A DNA stretch of 64,000 bases, taken from positions 3,968,701 through 4,032,700 of the forward strand of contig OX419342.1 in the NCBI GenBank assembly GCA_948470475.1, read 5' to 3'. Positions 12,601 through 25,761 of the stretch are shown in pieces. The stretch comes from Galaxea fascicularis (taxonomy: Eukaryota; Cnidaria; Anthozoa; Scleractinia; Euphylliidae). The number at the start of each line of letters is the position of its first letter. Within the stretch, counting starts at the first letter, position 1. The notes under the pieces were generated by a model. The model saw nothing but the letters and a program-made list of their open reading frames with translations. It was not told the origin of the DNA and ran no database searches. Made by a program: the position numbers and the translations under genes.

Positions 12601-13541
12601 GTGTGAATGATACAAAAAAGAGCCAGGAGTTTCAGCTGTGGTGGATGGTACAGTCAATTCCTTGTTTACCTCTCTGGGGGATGTAGCTCAAAATCCCTGG
12701 CCCTTACCAGTAGCTTTGTACTTGTACCAAATTTCACCATCTAGGAATAACGAGTCAAGATTGTGTTGCAACACACCACAGAACTATAGGTGTTAACTGT
12801 GTATTGGTATATCCACCACCCCTCTTGGAAATAGCAATTCACCTTTATTGTCTCCCAGAAAACTTGTCTGTGAAGATCCAACTTTAAGTGAATTTTCCAG
12901 AGACCCTCTGTGGGTGTAGAAGGATAATGAAGATATAATTCTTGGGGTAACACATTCTTTTAAATAATTAGAAAAATTGTGTTTTATGTGTAGGTCTCCA
13001 CCCGAATTGTTGGACGCGTGATTAGCTTAGTCTTTATGTGAGAAGGTAACCCAGGATTATTGCTAATCGGACTTAACAAAGCTCGGCTTGGATTTGAAAA
13101 ATGGGACTGCAAAGTTTGTGCTCACCTTCATTTGTTTTGAGCGATTAGAATTTTTATCACTTGTATATGCAATATTTAAGCTTAAGCCCAAGTTTAATAA
13201 AAAATAGTCAAAGAAAAGTTGGACTGAATTGAAGAGGGAGTTCTTTCATATTTGAAAGATGTGTGACGAACATAAGATAAAGCCTGCAGTTTTCGATTGT
13301 TATTGAGCGATAAATGAAGTTAATCGGTACTGTTTTGACAGTCGTCGAGTTAAACGTCAACGAAAAAGAGGAGAAATGCTTGACCAAAATTTATAAGTTT
13401 GTATATAAACACTTGCCCAGTGCGATTGAGGTGTGCCCGGTTTTCTTGCAAAAGTAGTTTGAAATAAGTTACATCTTCACTCTATTCACAATACTTACTA
13501 TTTCTATCTTCTCATTCGTATATGCTTTTTTTCAATTTTCT
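12601..13541. other. Intergenic, nothing recognised
   Basis: AT-rich. Short ORFs without domains on both strands; no clear repeat ends. Confidence 0.4.
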
Positions 13542-13946
13542 ATGAGACAAAACCTTGCCTTTCGATTGCATCGGATTTTCTTCCAGGTATGCGCAAAGTA
13601 TGGAAGTCTAGTCGTTCGTTTCCAGAGCCCGCACTACCACAACGCCATGTCAGAGTGTGCAAGATCTTCCGGTTTTTTTGGGTCTCGCAGGCTCTGCATG
13701 TCGTTGTCACTAATGATACTAAAGTGCATCGACTGGCAATCACTGAAAATGGGAGAGAACGAGTCGAAAGAGGAGCTAGTGGCTGAAGCGTGCAAATTAT
13801 GCGGAAAAATAGAAGCACTGCGGAAGCTTACTCGTATCAGTGAGATTGCCAAAAGAGAGCACCAAAGGAAAGCTTCTTGGGGATTGCAGATTACAGCTCG
13901 GCATTCAATAACGTGTGCAGGTCGTGAGGGTTTGGTCACTACGTGA
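13542..13946 (+). other. Unassigned ORF, possible orphan first exon
   Basis: An open frame of 134 codons on +, overlapped by open frames on -. The most protein-like part starts at the ATG at 13749 (MGENESKEELVAEACKLCGK) and is charged and helical in character. A consensus donor (GTGAGA) lies about 90 bp after that ATG. No following exon was found on +, and the family is not recognised. It may be a decayed exon or part of a repeat. Overlapping opposite-strand openness lowers confidence in coding. Confidence 0.25.
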
Positions 13947-14395
13947 ACCTCTTACAGTGCACGTGCGCTTGATTTTCTTTGAAGAATGTGCGGTATGTTT
14001 TGTCTGTTTCGTTTTTCTTTTTTTTTTCAGAAAAATTGATGATGCTTTTTCTTGACAAAAAAAAACCCTTCAGCTATACTAATGTGCAATTTTTCAAACC
14101 TTCGCGTCATTTGAGATAGAAATCACCCAAAAATAGTAAGATTCATATCAAAACCATTTGCCACATATATTGCTCTGTAAAATGACGAGGGATGCTGCAA
14201 GAGGCTGGGAATTTAGATTTTCTCCACGTATGCGGGAATCACTACTCCAAGTATGCTCTATGCGCCAATACTGCTTCAATTGGCCCCCTTGCACAGATGA
14301 AATACCCTACTTTGAAATTGTTGACAGCAAGTACCGAATACTTATAACTAAAATAAAAAATATATATGTCCATTAGAAGATTACCCTTTCACCCT

Positions 14396-14895
14396 ATTCT
14401 TGGTTTTCACGTGACGTCATAAAAAAACTAAAATTCAAAAGTAAAGAGACTTTTCCATTTTTAGCTTCATCACGTAAAAGACATTTTAGAAATGTATCTG
14501 CTTGCGTGTTTTCAGCTCGGAAGCGTGCTTTGTTTTGAAAATAGAGCAGTTTGAATCTTAGATTTTCTCACTGTGCGTGACATAAAGATGTCTGCTCACA
14601 AGCATGTCACGTACATGAAAACAACGATTCAGCGTGTTTTTTAGAGGTCTGAAAATATTGGAGCCCTCTCAGTGGGACTCCATCATGGCGCGTCCAAACT
14701 AAACTCTGTAATTTTGAGTGGTACATCAGTTTGCCGAATAACTCGAGTATGGGACATCGCACAGCCCGGAAACTTTGGCATTTTGTTTATTTATTACTCT
14801 TCTACAATATCTTAATTTCTTGACTTAATCTATTGAATGGTTGGTGATTTTATTTTTTAACTTGCGTGACTTCCACGTGACTGAAAACCAAGAAT
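14396..14895. mobile_element. 500-bp TIR element (TTCTTGGTTTTCA ends)
   Basis: The left end ATTCTTGGTTTTCACGTGAC and the right end, reverse-complemented ATTCTTGGTTTTCAGTCACG, match over the first 14 bp and then share CACGTGA-type sequence. No coding potential inside. A partial echo of the motif (GACGTCATGTGAAAACCAGC) is at about 62800. Confidence 0.6.
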
Positions 14896-15174
14896 TTGAC
14901 TGAAAGACGAATAACTACACAAAACTACTGGCAAAGCTAGCGATTTTTTTAAATCATTCAAGAAATCTGCCGATGAAGCGTCGTGTTGGGTAATCCCAGT
15001 ACAATGGCATCTGCGTAGATTCAACTTAAGTTAAGTTCTTAAATTTAACCTTCAATTTAAAAACTAAGGAAAATCTTGCAGCGATATCTTTGTTGAATAG
15101 TAACTGGATAAGCTCAATCTTGTTTTGACCAATTACAACTGAACCCTGGAGATCTTTTCCTAACAATACAATAT

Positions 15175-18100
15175 TCACAGTGCAGCAGTTTTGCAAGCTG
15201 AAAGTACAGCCATTGCATATTGTTCTTGACTTTTGTTCCTCGTCTGGGCATCAGGATCTTCGAAATGGGAAGATTTGTGTTTGCAGGCCAGTTTGTCCAT
15301 ATCAATCATTCCTTTCACTGTCTCTACCGTGACTGGCTTCTCATCAACTATGCTCTTGATAGTCTGCTTAACAGCAAACGCCAGTTTTCCAACAACTTTT
15401 ACATCCTTGAGCGACTCATTCGTCTTCAGTTCTTTAATGGCTTTCCCGGTCCACTGCTTTATCCGTTCTTCTTTCTCCTCGACTACACGTGCACCCTTAA
15501 TTCAAATTTTGAAGAAGAGAAGAATTTGTTGATATCCTCACATTCAGTTGTGCCGTTGAGTGACCTGGCCCTTGAGTAGAAGCGAGACTAGAGATGACCT
15601 TGTTTTGATTTAAATCTCTCTGTCGTCGTGTTCTTCATAAGGACTACTAAGCATGGTCACCGCCAAAACAGGGTCAAAACAAGGTCACCGCCATTCAAAG
15701 GCCATGTCACTGAACTGCAATTGTAAAATGGGATGAAACAAAGTATTGGCCCGAGAAAACGGGCGAGTGCGGGTGGGGAGAGGGGTGGGCGAAGCCTGGG
15801 AGGATACACACTCTCAATACCCATGCAAGTAAGTACCTCAGTTGGCCACAGGGTTGAACCACATGTGATGTCGGGGCTCTGATCTTTAAGGGGGTAGGCT
15901 GCAAATTAGGATTATTCCGAGAGATGGTCGCGTAGATTTGTTCTTGAATGCCGCGGTCAAAACTAAGGGATTTTGACCGCGCGCCATTCGAGAGCAAATC
16001 GAAGCAACAATCTAAATGAAGAGCCTGTTCGCAGGTTATTAACGGAGTATCCATGTAAACTTTCGTACTTATTTGAACGATGTATGTAGCATTGCAAACG
16101 AACTGGGAAAAAGTCAAATAGGAAACTAATTTTTATTCACAGAGAATTGAGCACAAAGCATGTTTCTTAAATCTTTTTTCAGCAAAATATCTGCACCTTG
16201 CGGAAAGCTGTGCGTGTTGGAGTATTATCACTGACAGGGTAACAAAAAAAACGCACAAACACAAAATTCATCTTATCCTTTAATGAGAAACGAGCAACCT
16301 ACCACAAACAATGCAACAAAAGAGAGTAGTTTGGTCCCTGTGCTTTTAATAAAAACCAAACTGCAATGGGTAATTTTAAACCAGAATGCTAACGACACCG
16401 GAACTCAAGTCCGGATAATAAAAAATTGGAACAAAATTTTGATCTAGTTCCGTGCCTCAAATGAGATGAGCTGGAAATGAAAATACAAGTTAATACATAG
16501 ACAGCCTTTCTGTTTCAAGATTATTTTGCCCCAGAATGGGGCACTTGCACGGCATTAACCCAATCGTTACCTGAAAATCTTCGAATTGAAAGCTGGAGAC
16601 GTTTTCCCTCGTAAGAGTGATAAATTCTGTCAACCGATGCAAAGCAGGCCATAAGGCAGCTTGTATTGGAGTGTAGTCAAAATAATCCTCCTCTGGTGGA
16701 ACAATCCCGTGATGTAACTCCCACTTCGTCCAAGGAAAGGGGTGGCTTGTTTCTGAAAACAGTTGAAAAGATTGTGATTTTTGTTAGAGCATTGTCAGTG
16801 ACTGGTAAGGTAAAAAAACGTCCTGTGCAACAGGCAGTCCAGGTAAGTTAGACCGTGTAATATAACTGTATTTAGCGACCGGTACCGACCGGTTGGCGAC
16901 CGGTTGGCTCAGTGATAGACGGCACCGGAATGCTGTGCGGGAGGTCGGGGGTTCAAGCCCCGGCCGGACCAACACTCAGGGTCTTTAAATAACTGAGGAG
17001 AAAGTGCTACCTTTGTAATGGCATCTGCAAATCGTTAGACTTTCTAGTCTTCTCGGATAAGGACGATAAAACCGGAGGGCCCGTCTCACAGTACTGGTGT
17101 GGGACGTTAAAGAACCCACACTGATCGGAAAGAGTAGGGGACGGTGTGATGGGCTATAACCTGTTCTGTTCTGGGGGCACCTGTGTTGATCCTACTATTC
17201 ATTCAAATGAGATTGTAAACTGCGTGGCTGCAAATTGGGCCTAAAAGCAGTCTGGCAAAAGTCCCCCAAAAAGTGTTGTAAAGCGCTTTGAACCCTTTGG
17301 ATAAAAGCGCTATATAAATCCTTATAATCATCAGCGAGTAGTTCAGGTTTTTCGTTTCCACTGGGATCGTTCTCCCTTATCCAAAGAATTCGCGAACTGA
17401 GACCACAGCAAGTCTAAAAGTTAACAATACGAAGAATTATTCCTACATCTGAACTAGTCGCCGCCGGACAGGGGGATACTCTGAAGGATTGTGCTTCAGT
17501 TGTGTGTGAGCCGCTACGTCTCGGTAATTCTTAACCACCAACCACCATACCACGTTCATGCAACATTATTATCCTTCCTACATCCCATCGAAAGATAAAC
17601 GGCTTGAAAAATTGTCGTGGTACAAGACCCTGCAGCACAACACATACTTGATCACCTGACACTGGAAATGAGGTTATTACTCTCCCACCGCCTTGAGCTA
17701 AAATGCACACCTGTTTGAACGAATTTCTTGATACAGTCAAATCCTGGGCTTTCATTGGAGAGAATAATCCTGGGCACCAGTCTCTCCTCCAGCAGCATCT
17801 TAAAGAATGCGGCCCACAGCTCATCAGTGATATAATCATGTCCGTTGGGATGCAGTCCGTACACGTACATACCAGCCTCGAAAAGCTTAACCTCGACATT
17901 TTCAATTTCCTCTCTGCGGCCATTCTTCTCTTCCTTGAAAACAGTCAGAATCCTGTTGTCCACAGACAGAGCACAGAGCACGGGCTTTTCGGAGTGGAAG
18001 CCGTTTGGTGCATAGCAACCTTAAAGAGAAAAACGTGTTTGTTGAACAGCTTACAAAAGAAGATTTCCATTTTTTCGAGATTAGGGCATACTGGTGTTAC

Positions 18101-21100
18101 TGGGTAACAGCTAATTGTTGAAGATTGTAATAGACAGAAAAAAAGTCAGAGAAGGGACCATGAGGAACAAAGAGAGTTCCTATGCTAGACAAGCGAAATG
18201 GGTTCTAACCAATAATGGTAAGAAAACAGCAAGTACAGCACTGGAGCACTGGGCAGAGCAAGATGGATCAAGGCCTGATGGGCGATCGTCCATGATCACT
18301 GGGCCTGACTCAGGCGGCGCACTGTCACACAAACAGCTGTGGGGTATCGAAGAAGCGGGAATTAATTTATCACAGACTTCTTCATGCATGTCATGACTTT
18401 GCAGGGCTGTCATTAAGATTTTTAGAAGCTGGTCTCTCAGGGAAAGAAGCCGGTCAAAAATGGAACAAATATTCCTATAGCTGTTATGTTTTATGTTTCT
18501 GGGCTACTAATCAGTAACAGCCCTGCTTTGATACATAATTGTGGTAATACAATCTTCGATGCACACTGTAAAACCAGTTACGTACTTGCGTCAAACTCGT
18601 TCTCAGAATGTTATTGCTGAATGATTTTGATCGTAACTTACCGGGGATTCGCTCGGAGCACAATTTTACATTTTCGAGAAATCTATTTTCCCATACGGCC
18701 ACAAACTTCTCCATCGGGCCCTTCTGGCGTCCATGTGCCTCTGTACTCTGCATATATTTAAAAATAAACAGATGACGCAATTAGCAATTAATTCCATTGC
18801 GTTCAACGTACCCGACAGATAACTTTTTACGACGATTCGAAAAGTGTAGCAGTACTTCTACAGGCATTATGCCTTCTTCCTGGCTCAAGAAAGTAATGAC
18901 GAGCACCTCGAGTCTTTCAGGAAAACATGCGGGAAAAAAAAGCATAAAAATCTAATGTTTTCGTATCATCCACGAGACAGCCTACACGCACTATTTTCAG
19001 GACAGTAATTAGCGCCTTTATCCTCAGAAGTATCACTCATACATTGTAGACATGGTGATGTTCAGGGGTCAACCATCTAATCATCATTCCGTAAAGCAGG
19101 CGATTTATTAACAACATCGTTACTTTAGTAAGCGGCTTCCGTCAGATTGCCGTCGCGAAAGCGCTACATGCAGGGGACCACAAGAAAATCTTTGACGCTG
19201 CTAAAGTCTTCCTTGACAAAAATGAGTGCATTTGAAGTAATGGTTCACCATTGGCCAAGTGAAGAATAAGTAACTCAGGAATAGTAAGTTTTCACTGCGT
19301 AAGCACACACAGTTGTAATAAATACAGCAATGGTAAAAAATGCCGCTAAATTACAGATAAGCCATTTTTACCTTGTTGCTCATGTACAGTCTTTTAATTC
19401 TCGCTCGGTGGCGTTGTTCCTGTCGCATCAGCTGCGTAACTCTTGTCTCAAGTTCATCCGACTTAAATTGGCTGACTGTTTTCTTTACAGCAGACACCTG
19501 TTCTTCGATCTCCTCCAACGAGGCTTGAAGACCAAACAGATCCTTGGTACACACCTCTGTCTCACCGACTTTAATAGACACTTTGCCCAGCATGTAAAGG
19601 ATGTCCTTCCACTCGTTCCAAACAAATCTCAGGACCTCCACCAATTTCTTCCTGTATCTTCTCTCGTCTGGGGACTCGCGTTTACTGAGGTATCCTGGAC
19701 ACTCCACTGAAGGCGAAGACCACAGATCTCGGGAACCTTGATCCCTTTGATTGTATCCTGCAGCTTGCAGCTGAGCCATGAGAGCTTTGTTATTTTCCAG
19801 AGATGAAATGCGAAATTGAATGCTCTTATGCAATTCATTTAATCGGACTGCACCTTCATTGGAAAATTTAGCTGAAAAGAGCAACTGGACAATTTCTTTT
19901 GTGCGGGCGGCGAGATCCCGTTTTCTGACAATCCCGGACAGCCAACGCCTCAACAGAAGAAGCAATGGTTCATAGACTGCATTGCAGCTTAGAACTCGTG
20001 GCAGATTTTCGTGGAGATAGGAAGTCTGCCTTGCAAATGATGAAACCGCTGTTGATCCTTCAACTCTTGTTTGATGTGTCAGACCCATCTCAGGCTTGCG
20101 TTGCTTCCCAAACACCTCAGTGAATAAAGCTTTAAGCTTTTGGCCATGGATTTTGTAGAGCTCGTTTCTTCTTTTTTGCTCCACACGGGCCTTGCAAAGC
20201 TCATCACAAGCGTCGACAACGATTTCTTTGATAACAGCAGCTTTCCGGTTTTCTTCGGGTTTTCCTACTTTCAAGACATTGATGAATTCGCCCAGCAATC
20301 TCGCCAGTCGGAGGCGTTCCTTGGTTTGTGTTTCTTTGATACCTTTATCGAGACTAACTTCAAAACCATACTCAGGAAAGATACAGGTCTTGATGCTTTG
20401 AGCGACAGATTCCACAAGCTGCAATGAGCCTGCATTTAGATCAACAATGGCATCTACATCGCGTGATGAAAGGTCCTCGAGCGGCGTAGTCAGGAAGGCT
20501 ATGCACCAGCAGTCAATTGGGTGAGAGGGAAAGCCTTCTGCTAGGATCTTCACTCGCCAGCCTGGTAGACGGTTGAGACCATATACATCGTCTGGGTCGA
20601 ACAGGACCACCAGTTGCTCAATCTTAGCTAGGACATCTTTACACGAGTTCACGAAAAACTGACCGAACGCTTTTGCTAGTTGCCATACAAATTCACTTTG
20701 GGCTGCGTTGTTGTGTAAAGCAGACATTTCGTCTTCCTGGCAGCGCATTTTCACACTTTTGATCAGTTGTAGGGTTTGCTCTTGGGAAGTCCAAGAGGAC
20801 ACAATCTCGCCAACTGCCACTCCAGCTTGGACACAGACTTGAAAGAGATCGAGAACTGCTAATGTTACTTTGATAGACAAACTGCCTCCGAGCATGTTAC
20901 ACAAGTGAATTAACTGTGGCTTTACAATCCGGAAGCAAGAAGCAGGCTCCGCTTCAAAAAACAAGGCCGACGTAGCGGGTGTCCTCTCGCGCATTGCTTC
21001 CAGGGTTTTGTAAACTGCAGCATGAAAATTCAAACGGGCCTCCTTGTCCATGTCCTCTGATTCACTGGTCTTCTTGCAAGCTTTCAAAATGACATCTGAG

Positions 21101-24100
21101 CACTGGAACACGCGGTGCTTGTTTTGCTCAGTCCAATAACGAAGAACGTCTGTTGATGAGACCTCTGCTAGAATGGTCAAGAAAACCTCCAAAAATTCGT
21201 CAAGAAAATATGAACTTGTTACACATTCAGTGCCACAACCTGGTAATGTCTGTGGAGAACTAGAAACAGTGTCCCAAACCAAAAATGCAATTTCACTTAG
21301 GTTTTCCCTCGGCCCAAGTATAGGTCTTAAGCGCTGGATCATTCTCTGAATAACATATATTGGTGTTAATCCAAGCGTTGTTGACTTCAGGGCTTGACAG
21401 TCACTCTCGTTTGATGTCACTGCAGTCCAAGGTGTGGCAATGTTGTCTTTGCCTAATGTTGTCCTCAAGTGGCCTTCGTCAATGCACACAACAGGCAAAT
21501 CAGCAACAGCGAAACATCTCATTTGGAGAATAAAAGAACGAAAGCAAAGATTGTAGGCCAGAGTTGCCTCTTCATTTGAAAGGGATGAATGAAAAACAAG
21601 CCACTCAAGCTCGCAACAGGAAATTTTCCTAATGGCATCACGCCATAGCTCAAGTCCCTTCCTGCAGTAATTCTTTACCTCCTCATTCGTGCTTTTGAGA
21701 ATTTCGCGCACACGATGTGCTAACTCACATCGCTTGGCTTGGCAGTCTGCGGTGCAGTACGTTTTCCAGAGAAGATGAGGGACTTTTAAGTAGCAGAGAA
21801 CACTGGTGTCTGGTGAAACATCCCACTTCATCACAACCTCCTTAAGAAATCTCTCTCGCTGTTGTTTGCTAACCCGGTTCTCTAGCAGATATTGAAAACT
21901 AAGCATGACAAGAGGGATAAGATCGGACGGGACTGCGCGAATGATGCACATAATTTCTTGCAAGGTTTGCATTACATCTTCTGTCGATTTCGATTCTTGG
22001 ATGACTACTTCAAGGACGGACAGGAAATGGGTAAAGAAACCTTCATCTAAATCTTCTTGAACGCCAATGAATGAATACACTTCCGCCAACCTCTCTTTGG
22101 AAGATGAATCGTAGTTTAACTTGGAAAGAACAGCGCATAAAGACTTCTCCGTGTCGGCTGGGATTCTTGACAGCTGGGCCATCATCGTTGGGTCTTTTAA
22201 CATAACCACGATCTGCTTTGAATCTAGGCGCACGTCATCTTCGTTGCTTGGCGAACTGTTGCTTTGCGAACGAGCATGAGGTATCAAATGGCATAAGGCG
22301 TTTTCTACTTTCTCTTCTGACAACACGGTTGATCTCCAAAGGCCACACACTTCACTGACTAAAAGCATCTTCTCTTCCCCAGAAAACGTGACTGATTTGA
22401 CGACGTGAATAAGTGACGAAACAAACGTTATTGGTATGCTGCTACCGGAAGCATCATGAAATGACTGAATTTCATTTTGCTTCATCATTATTTCCTGCGC
22501 ACTTCTTCTCAGTTGGGAAAAAAGTTGTAACATATCAACTTCAGACATGCCCTGTGCTTGTCCAAGCACATTCAAACAGTGCAAGCCGACGACTTCTTCA
22601 CTGAGCGAACCCTGAGATAACGATTTTACAACTTCGTGAATCCACTCTTTTTGGGATGACACAGGAATCCGACGTAATTCTTCCCAAACCTTTCCACACA
22701 TATCTTTGTCGTCTTTAAGTATGTCAACAAAGATACAGTACAGAAAGTCAAAATAGTCATTTGCCTCTTTGGCTACACAATACACCTGTAACAGGTCCAA
22801 GATGTGTATACTGCTTGATAATCCCTTACGGGAGGCCTTTGACTTCTTCAGTATTTTCAATCTTCGGTCTCCTGAGATGGGAACATTGGACACCAAAGAC
22901 AGCAGCTGCAACACATCCGCGGGAATGGTCTTCATGGGTCTGTCCTTGTAGACGAAACGTTTGATAAACTCAAGAATCTCAGTCAGGATCTCAAGGATCC
23001 AAAGGAACTTAAGGCTTCCAAGACTTCTAAGCCCACCTATAACCTCTAGAAAAACTCTTCTCTCTTTTTGCCCTTTGAAATATTTAGCCAAAATATTAAA
23101 TTCACGAAGAAGAACTTCCTTGGTGGTCAGTGGCAGCTGTTGACAGAGAATAAGCTGTTGGATAACATTGCCCCAAAACTCCCAGTTTTGACCAAGGCTT
23201 CCGTCGTGAAAAAGCAGTAAAGAGGGAGGAAGCCAGTTCAAAAAATTAAATGTCCTCTCCGATCTTTCCTCTAAACAAATAGGGCTTTCACAAGGCAATC
23301 CCCTTGAAAACAAGACCATTAAACTTGCAAGACTTAGGTAGTCTGCATCAGTCGGAAAGGTTTGATCCCAGAATGTCAACACTTTACTGACAAGATTTCC
23401 ATCTGGAAACAACGAAAGAACTTGAAAAAGCTGATGGAAAGCCTTTCCCTTAGATTCTGCCTCAAAAAGCGAATATTGAGGATGTTGTGACGGTCGCTTT
23501 ACCTTGCAGAAGAACTTATCTAGAATCTGTTCAAGCACCTTATTGCTAACGTTGGTGTTTGCTAGGAGCCTGAGAAATGTCACTGTCATATGCGGATTGC
23601 TGTAAAAGTCACTTATGTGCTTGAAGAATATGTCCAATCGTTCCGTTCCGTCGGAGGGTAGGCTAAATTCGACATTTCTTGTCTTCATTTGTTCCAGAGT
23701 AGCCACAAACAGGAGGACAATTGAATCATAAACGAGATTGTTTCTTTCAATCGTGATACCGGGGATTGGTGAAGGAAGTGGTATACTTACTTTTGTGACT
23801 CGTAAGGCGTCCATCTTCGCTAAAGTAACAGCAAATCGATTGCTGACATGACCAAATTTTAGCAGTTTCGTCCAGTTTCTTAAGTACACAGGAGAAACCA
23901 CGTGCTCACTCCGCAAACGCAGGTTCCCTACGTCATGCTCTTCAATACAAGCTACTGAAGCGTCAGCAGAAGCGAACCCCAGTGTTTGAGATACGATTTC
24001 TCCAATACAACCTTCGTCTCTTCTCGTTTCAAATATAGCGAGTAGTTCATCGATGAAATGCTTGGTGCCGTTGATCTGAATCTGAGTGTTGCCTACATGC

Positions 24101-24591
24101 TGGGTGTTTTCGCAGACAATTTCGGCAATCTTCCCTTCCTGAAGAACCTGCACAAGCTGGAGTAACATGGAAACAACTGTTATTGGAAGACACTGCTTTG
24201 GCAGCGGCGGAAAGCAGAACTGTAGAGCTTTGACAAAGTAATCAAAGACGACTCTTTTTGTCACGTCAGTGGTGTAGCAGAAAGAGAAACAAATCTCAAA
24301 AAGCTTGATCACTTCTTCAACGAATTCTGAAGTTTCCGTCCCGTAGGTACGTAAAGGAGCAACACCAAGTTTGAAAATTTGAACTACATGGTAGTCTTGC
24401 AAACGCTGAACGTTCTCAAGTAGGGAAGCCTTCTGGTCTTCGTCTTTGAAGTGTAGCGATTGCAAGTTTGAAAGGATTGCCTTTACCTCTTCACCTGCTG
24501 TATCGTCAGGAAGACTTGCGTCACCCTTCATAGAATTCTGCTGTTGAATGCCGCCAAGCAGTGCAGTAACGATATCGTCCTCCTCGTTCAT
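15175..24591 (-). CDS. Unrecognised 2045-residue protein, five exons
   Basis: Hand model on the minus strand: 24591-19372, 18747-18642, 18019-17711, 16752-16571, 15495-15175 (stop TGA). Phases 0, 1, 1, 0 agree at every junction and the total of 6138 bp closes in frame. Exon 1 alone encodes residues 1-1740. Its composition is rich in Leu and looks alpha-solenoid-like; it has no signal peptide or membrane span and no Walker, RING or kinase motif that I can see. A charged coiled coil runs about 1685-1740 (SLEEIEEQVSAVKKTV...). The last 305 residues look like a separate globular region (CYAPNGFHSEKPVLCALSVD, YVYGLHPNGHDYITDELW, PWTKWELHHGIVPPEEDYF) followed by a Lys/Glu-rich end. I do not recognise the family. 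The first ATG follows no open upstream codons. The last exon's acceptor (AATTAAG) is the weakest junction. Confidence 0.82.
16893..17331 (+). mobile_element. tRNA-headed SINE with LINE-like 3' tail, intron 3 of the 2045-residue gene
   Basis: The head has an A-box-like TTGGCTCAGTGATAGA and a perfect B box GGGGTTCAAGCCCC. The body runs about 300 bp. It ends GTAAAGCGCTTTGAACC followed by AAAAGCGCTATATAAATCC. That tail is the type shared by many SINEs with L2/CR1-clade LINEs, which would supply the retrotransposition machinery. Antisense to the host gene. Confidence 0.75.
17332..17710. other. Rest of intron 3
   Basis: Intronic on the minus-strand model between exon 3 (ends 17711) and the SINE. 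The minus frame stays open a little past the exon 3 donor, but no domain is seen. Confidence 0.4.
19100..19236 (+). other. Orphan coding-like stretch inside intron 1 of the - gene
   Basis: A plus-strand frame without ATG reads FRQIAVAKALHAGDHKKIFD, then AAKVFLDKNECI and a stop (TGA). It is amphipathic and protein-like with no low complexity, unlike surrounding shadow frames. It lies opposite intron 1 of the 2045-residue gene. It could be a relic of a duplicated or inserted exon. No partner exon was found. Confidence 0.3.
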
Positions 24592-25761
24592 AATGAACAG
24601 GGGATAATTATATGCTATGGAAATGATGGAGCCTTCGTTAATAGGTCAATGATTGTAGCTTGCAGTCATAGCAACTACAAAAACCACACAGGGGGGCCAC
24701 TAGTGCTGTGAAGAGACCAAAAAAGAATAATTTGTGTAATTGGCGTTTTTTTTTTTTGTTTTATCAAGGGCTATAAACAACATAATAAAAGCTGAAACAA
24801 AATGCTTTTTTTTATTATCAACCGCTATGTTTTTAGCTGTTTGCACCAGTCACGTTCAAGGAAACACTCTTTTCTCCCTTTATACACAAGCAAGAGAGAT
24901 AGCCTGTGCACACGAGAAGTACGCGCAGAATCGCGAGTCACGCGACAGGCCCAGACAGATAATTAAAATTCCAACGGCTCACTTTTTCCGCGCTCGCGAC
25001 CCATAAATCATGTAGTGACCTTGATTATCTTCTCCTGAAACGTTACTGAGATCTGAGCCTTTTTTTTTTAGAAAAGCACTTTCTTTTTGTCTGGTCGTGA
25101 GTGTTCAACGTCAGATGCAAGGTAAGCACATATCTGTAAGCTCCCATGGCATAACTGATCGAAAAGGACAGGTAAAGAAAAGTAAAACTGGGTGCTTTTT
25201 GTTAATTACGACCAATAAGCAAATAAAGAAACAAACAAACATGAATAGCACTTATTCTATTCGCCCCTCACACCATTATTTGAAAATGCATTGTGTGTTA
25301 AATGCTTGCTTGAAACGAAATATTATTAAATTGTTTTCGAAGGCTTCACGATAGTTTTCAGTACAGTGTACGTAAAACCGCGTTTACCAAACTACTAGAT
25401 ATTCATTTCGTATGACTATGGCCATCTAAGGCTACAAAAGAACAGGAATCGTCATTTAAAACTTCTTACCTCCTTATCTTCCGAAGAAAATCGATGACTT
25501 TCCATTCTGCTTCGCAAGCATTTTTATTTCCGGGAAAATTACGGGTATTGTTTTCTTGGAAAAACGGAAACGAGGCAACCTTATAAACTGTAACACCGCT
25601 GACAATTATGCGCGGTTACATAGCAAGACGAACGCGTGTCAGAAAAACTAAATTTCTCGATAATATTTGTTATCACTGTATTTCATGACTCTTTGGCGCG
25701 ATCGATAATTTTTTTCCTTCCATTCTATGCTTCTGTAGATAACTAACTTATCGTATTTAAA
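24592..25761. promoter_or_regulatory. Shared intergenic region between two divergent genes
   Basis: The 1170 bp separate the minus-strand ATG (24591) from the ZIP9 ATG (25762), so both promoters and 5' UTRs must lie here or in unseen 5' exons. No TATA box is evident. The run of nine or ten T near 24751 and another near 25061 are simple sequence. No repeat element is recognised, which is notable in a window dense with them. Confidence 0.5.

Noticed and set aside
15707..16117. 136-codon minus-strand ORF as another exon of the 2045-residue gene
   Set aside because: The phase-0 join 16571|15495 already closes in frame; this ORF has no family resemblance and looks like repeat-derived sequence.
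20140..23143. Several plus-strand ORFs of 60-95 codons
   Set aside because: They are shadow frames opposite the long minus-strand exon.
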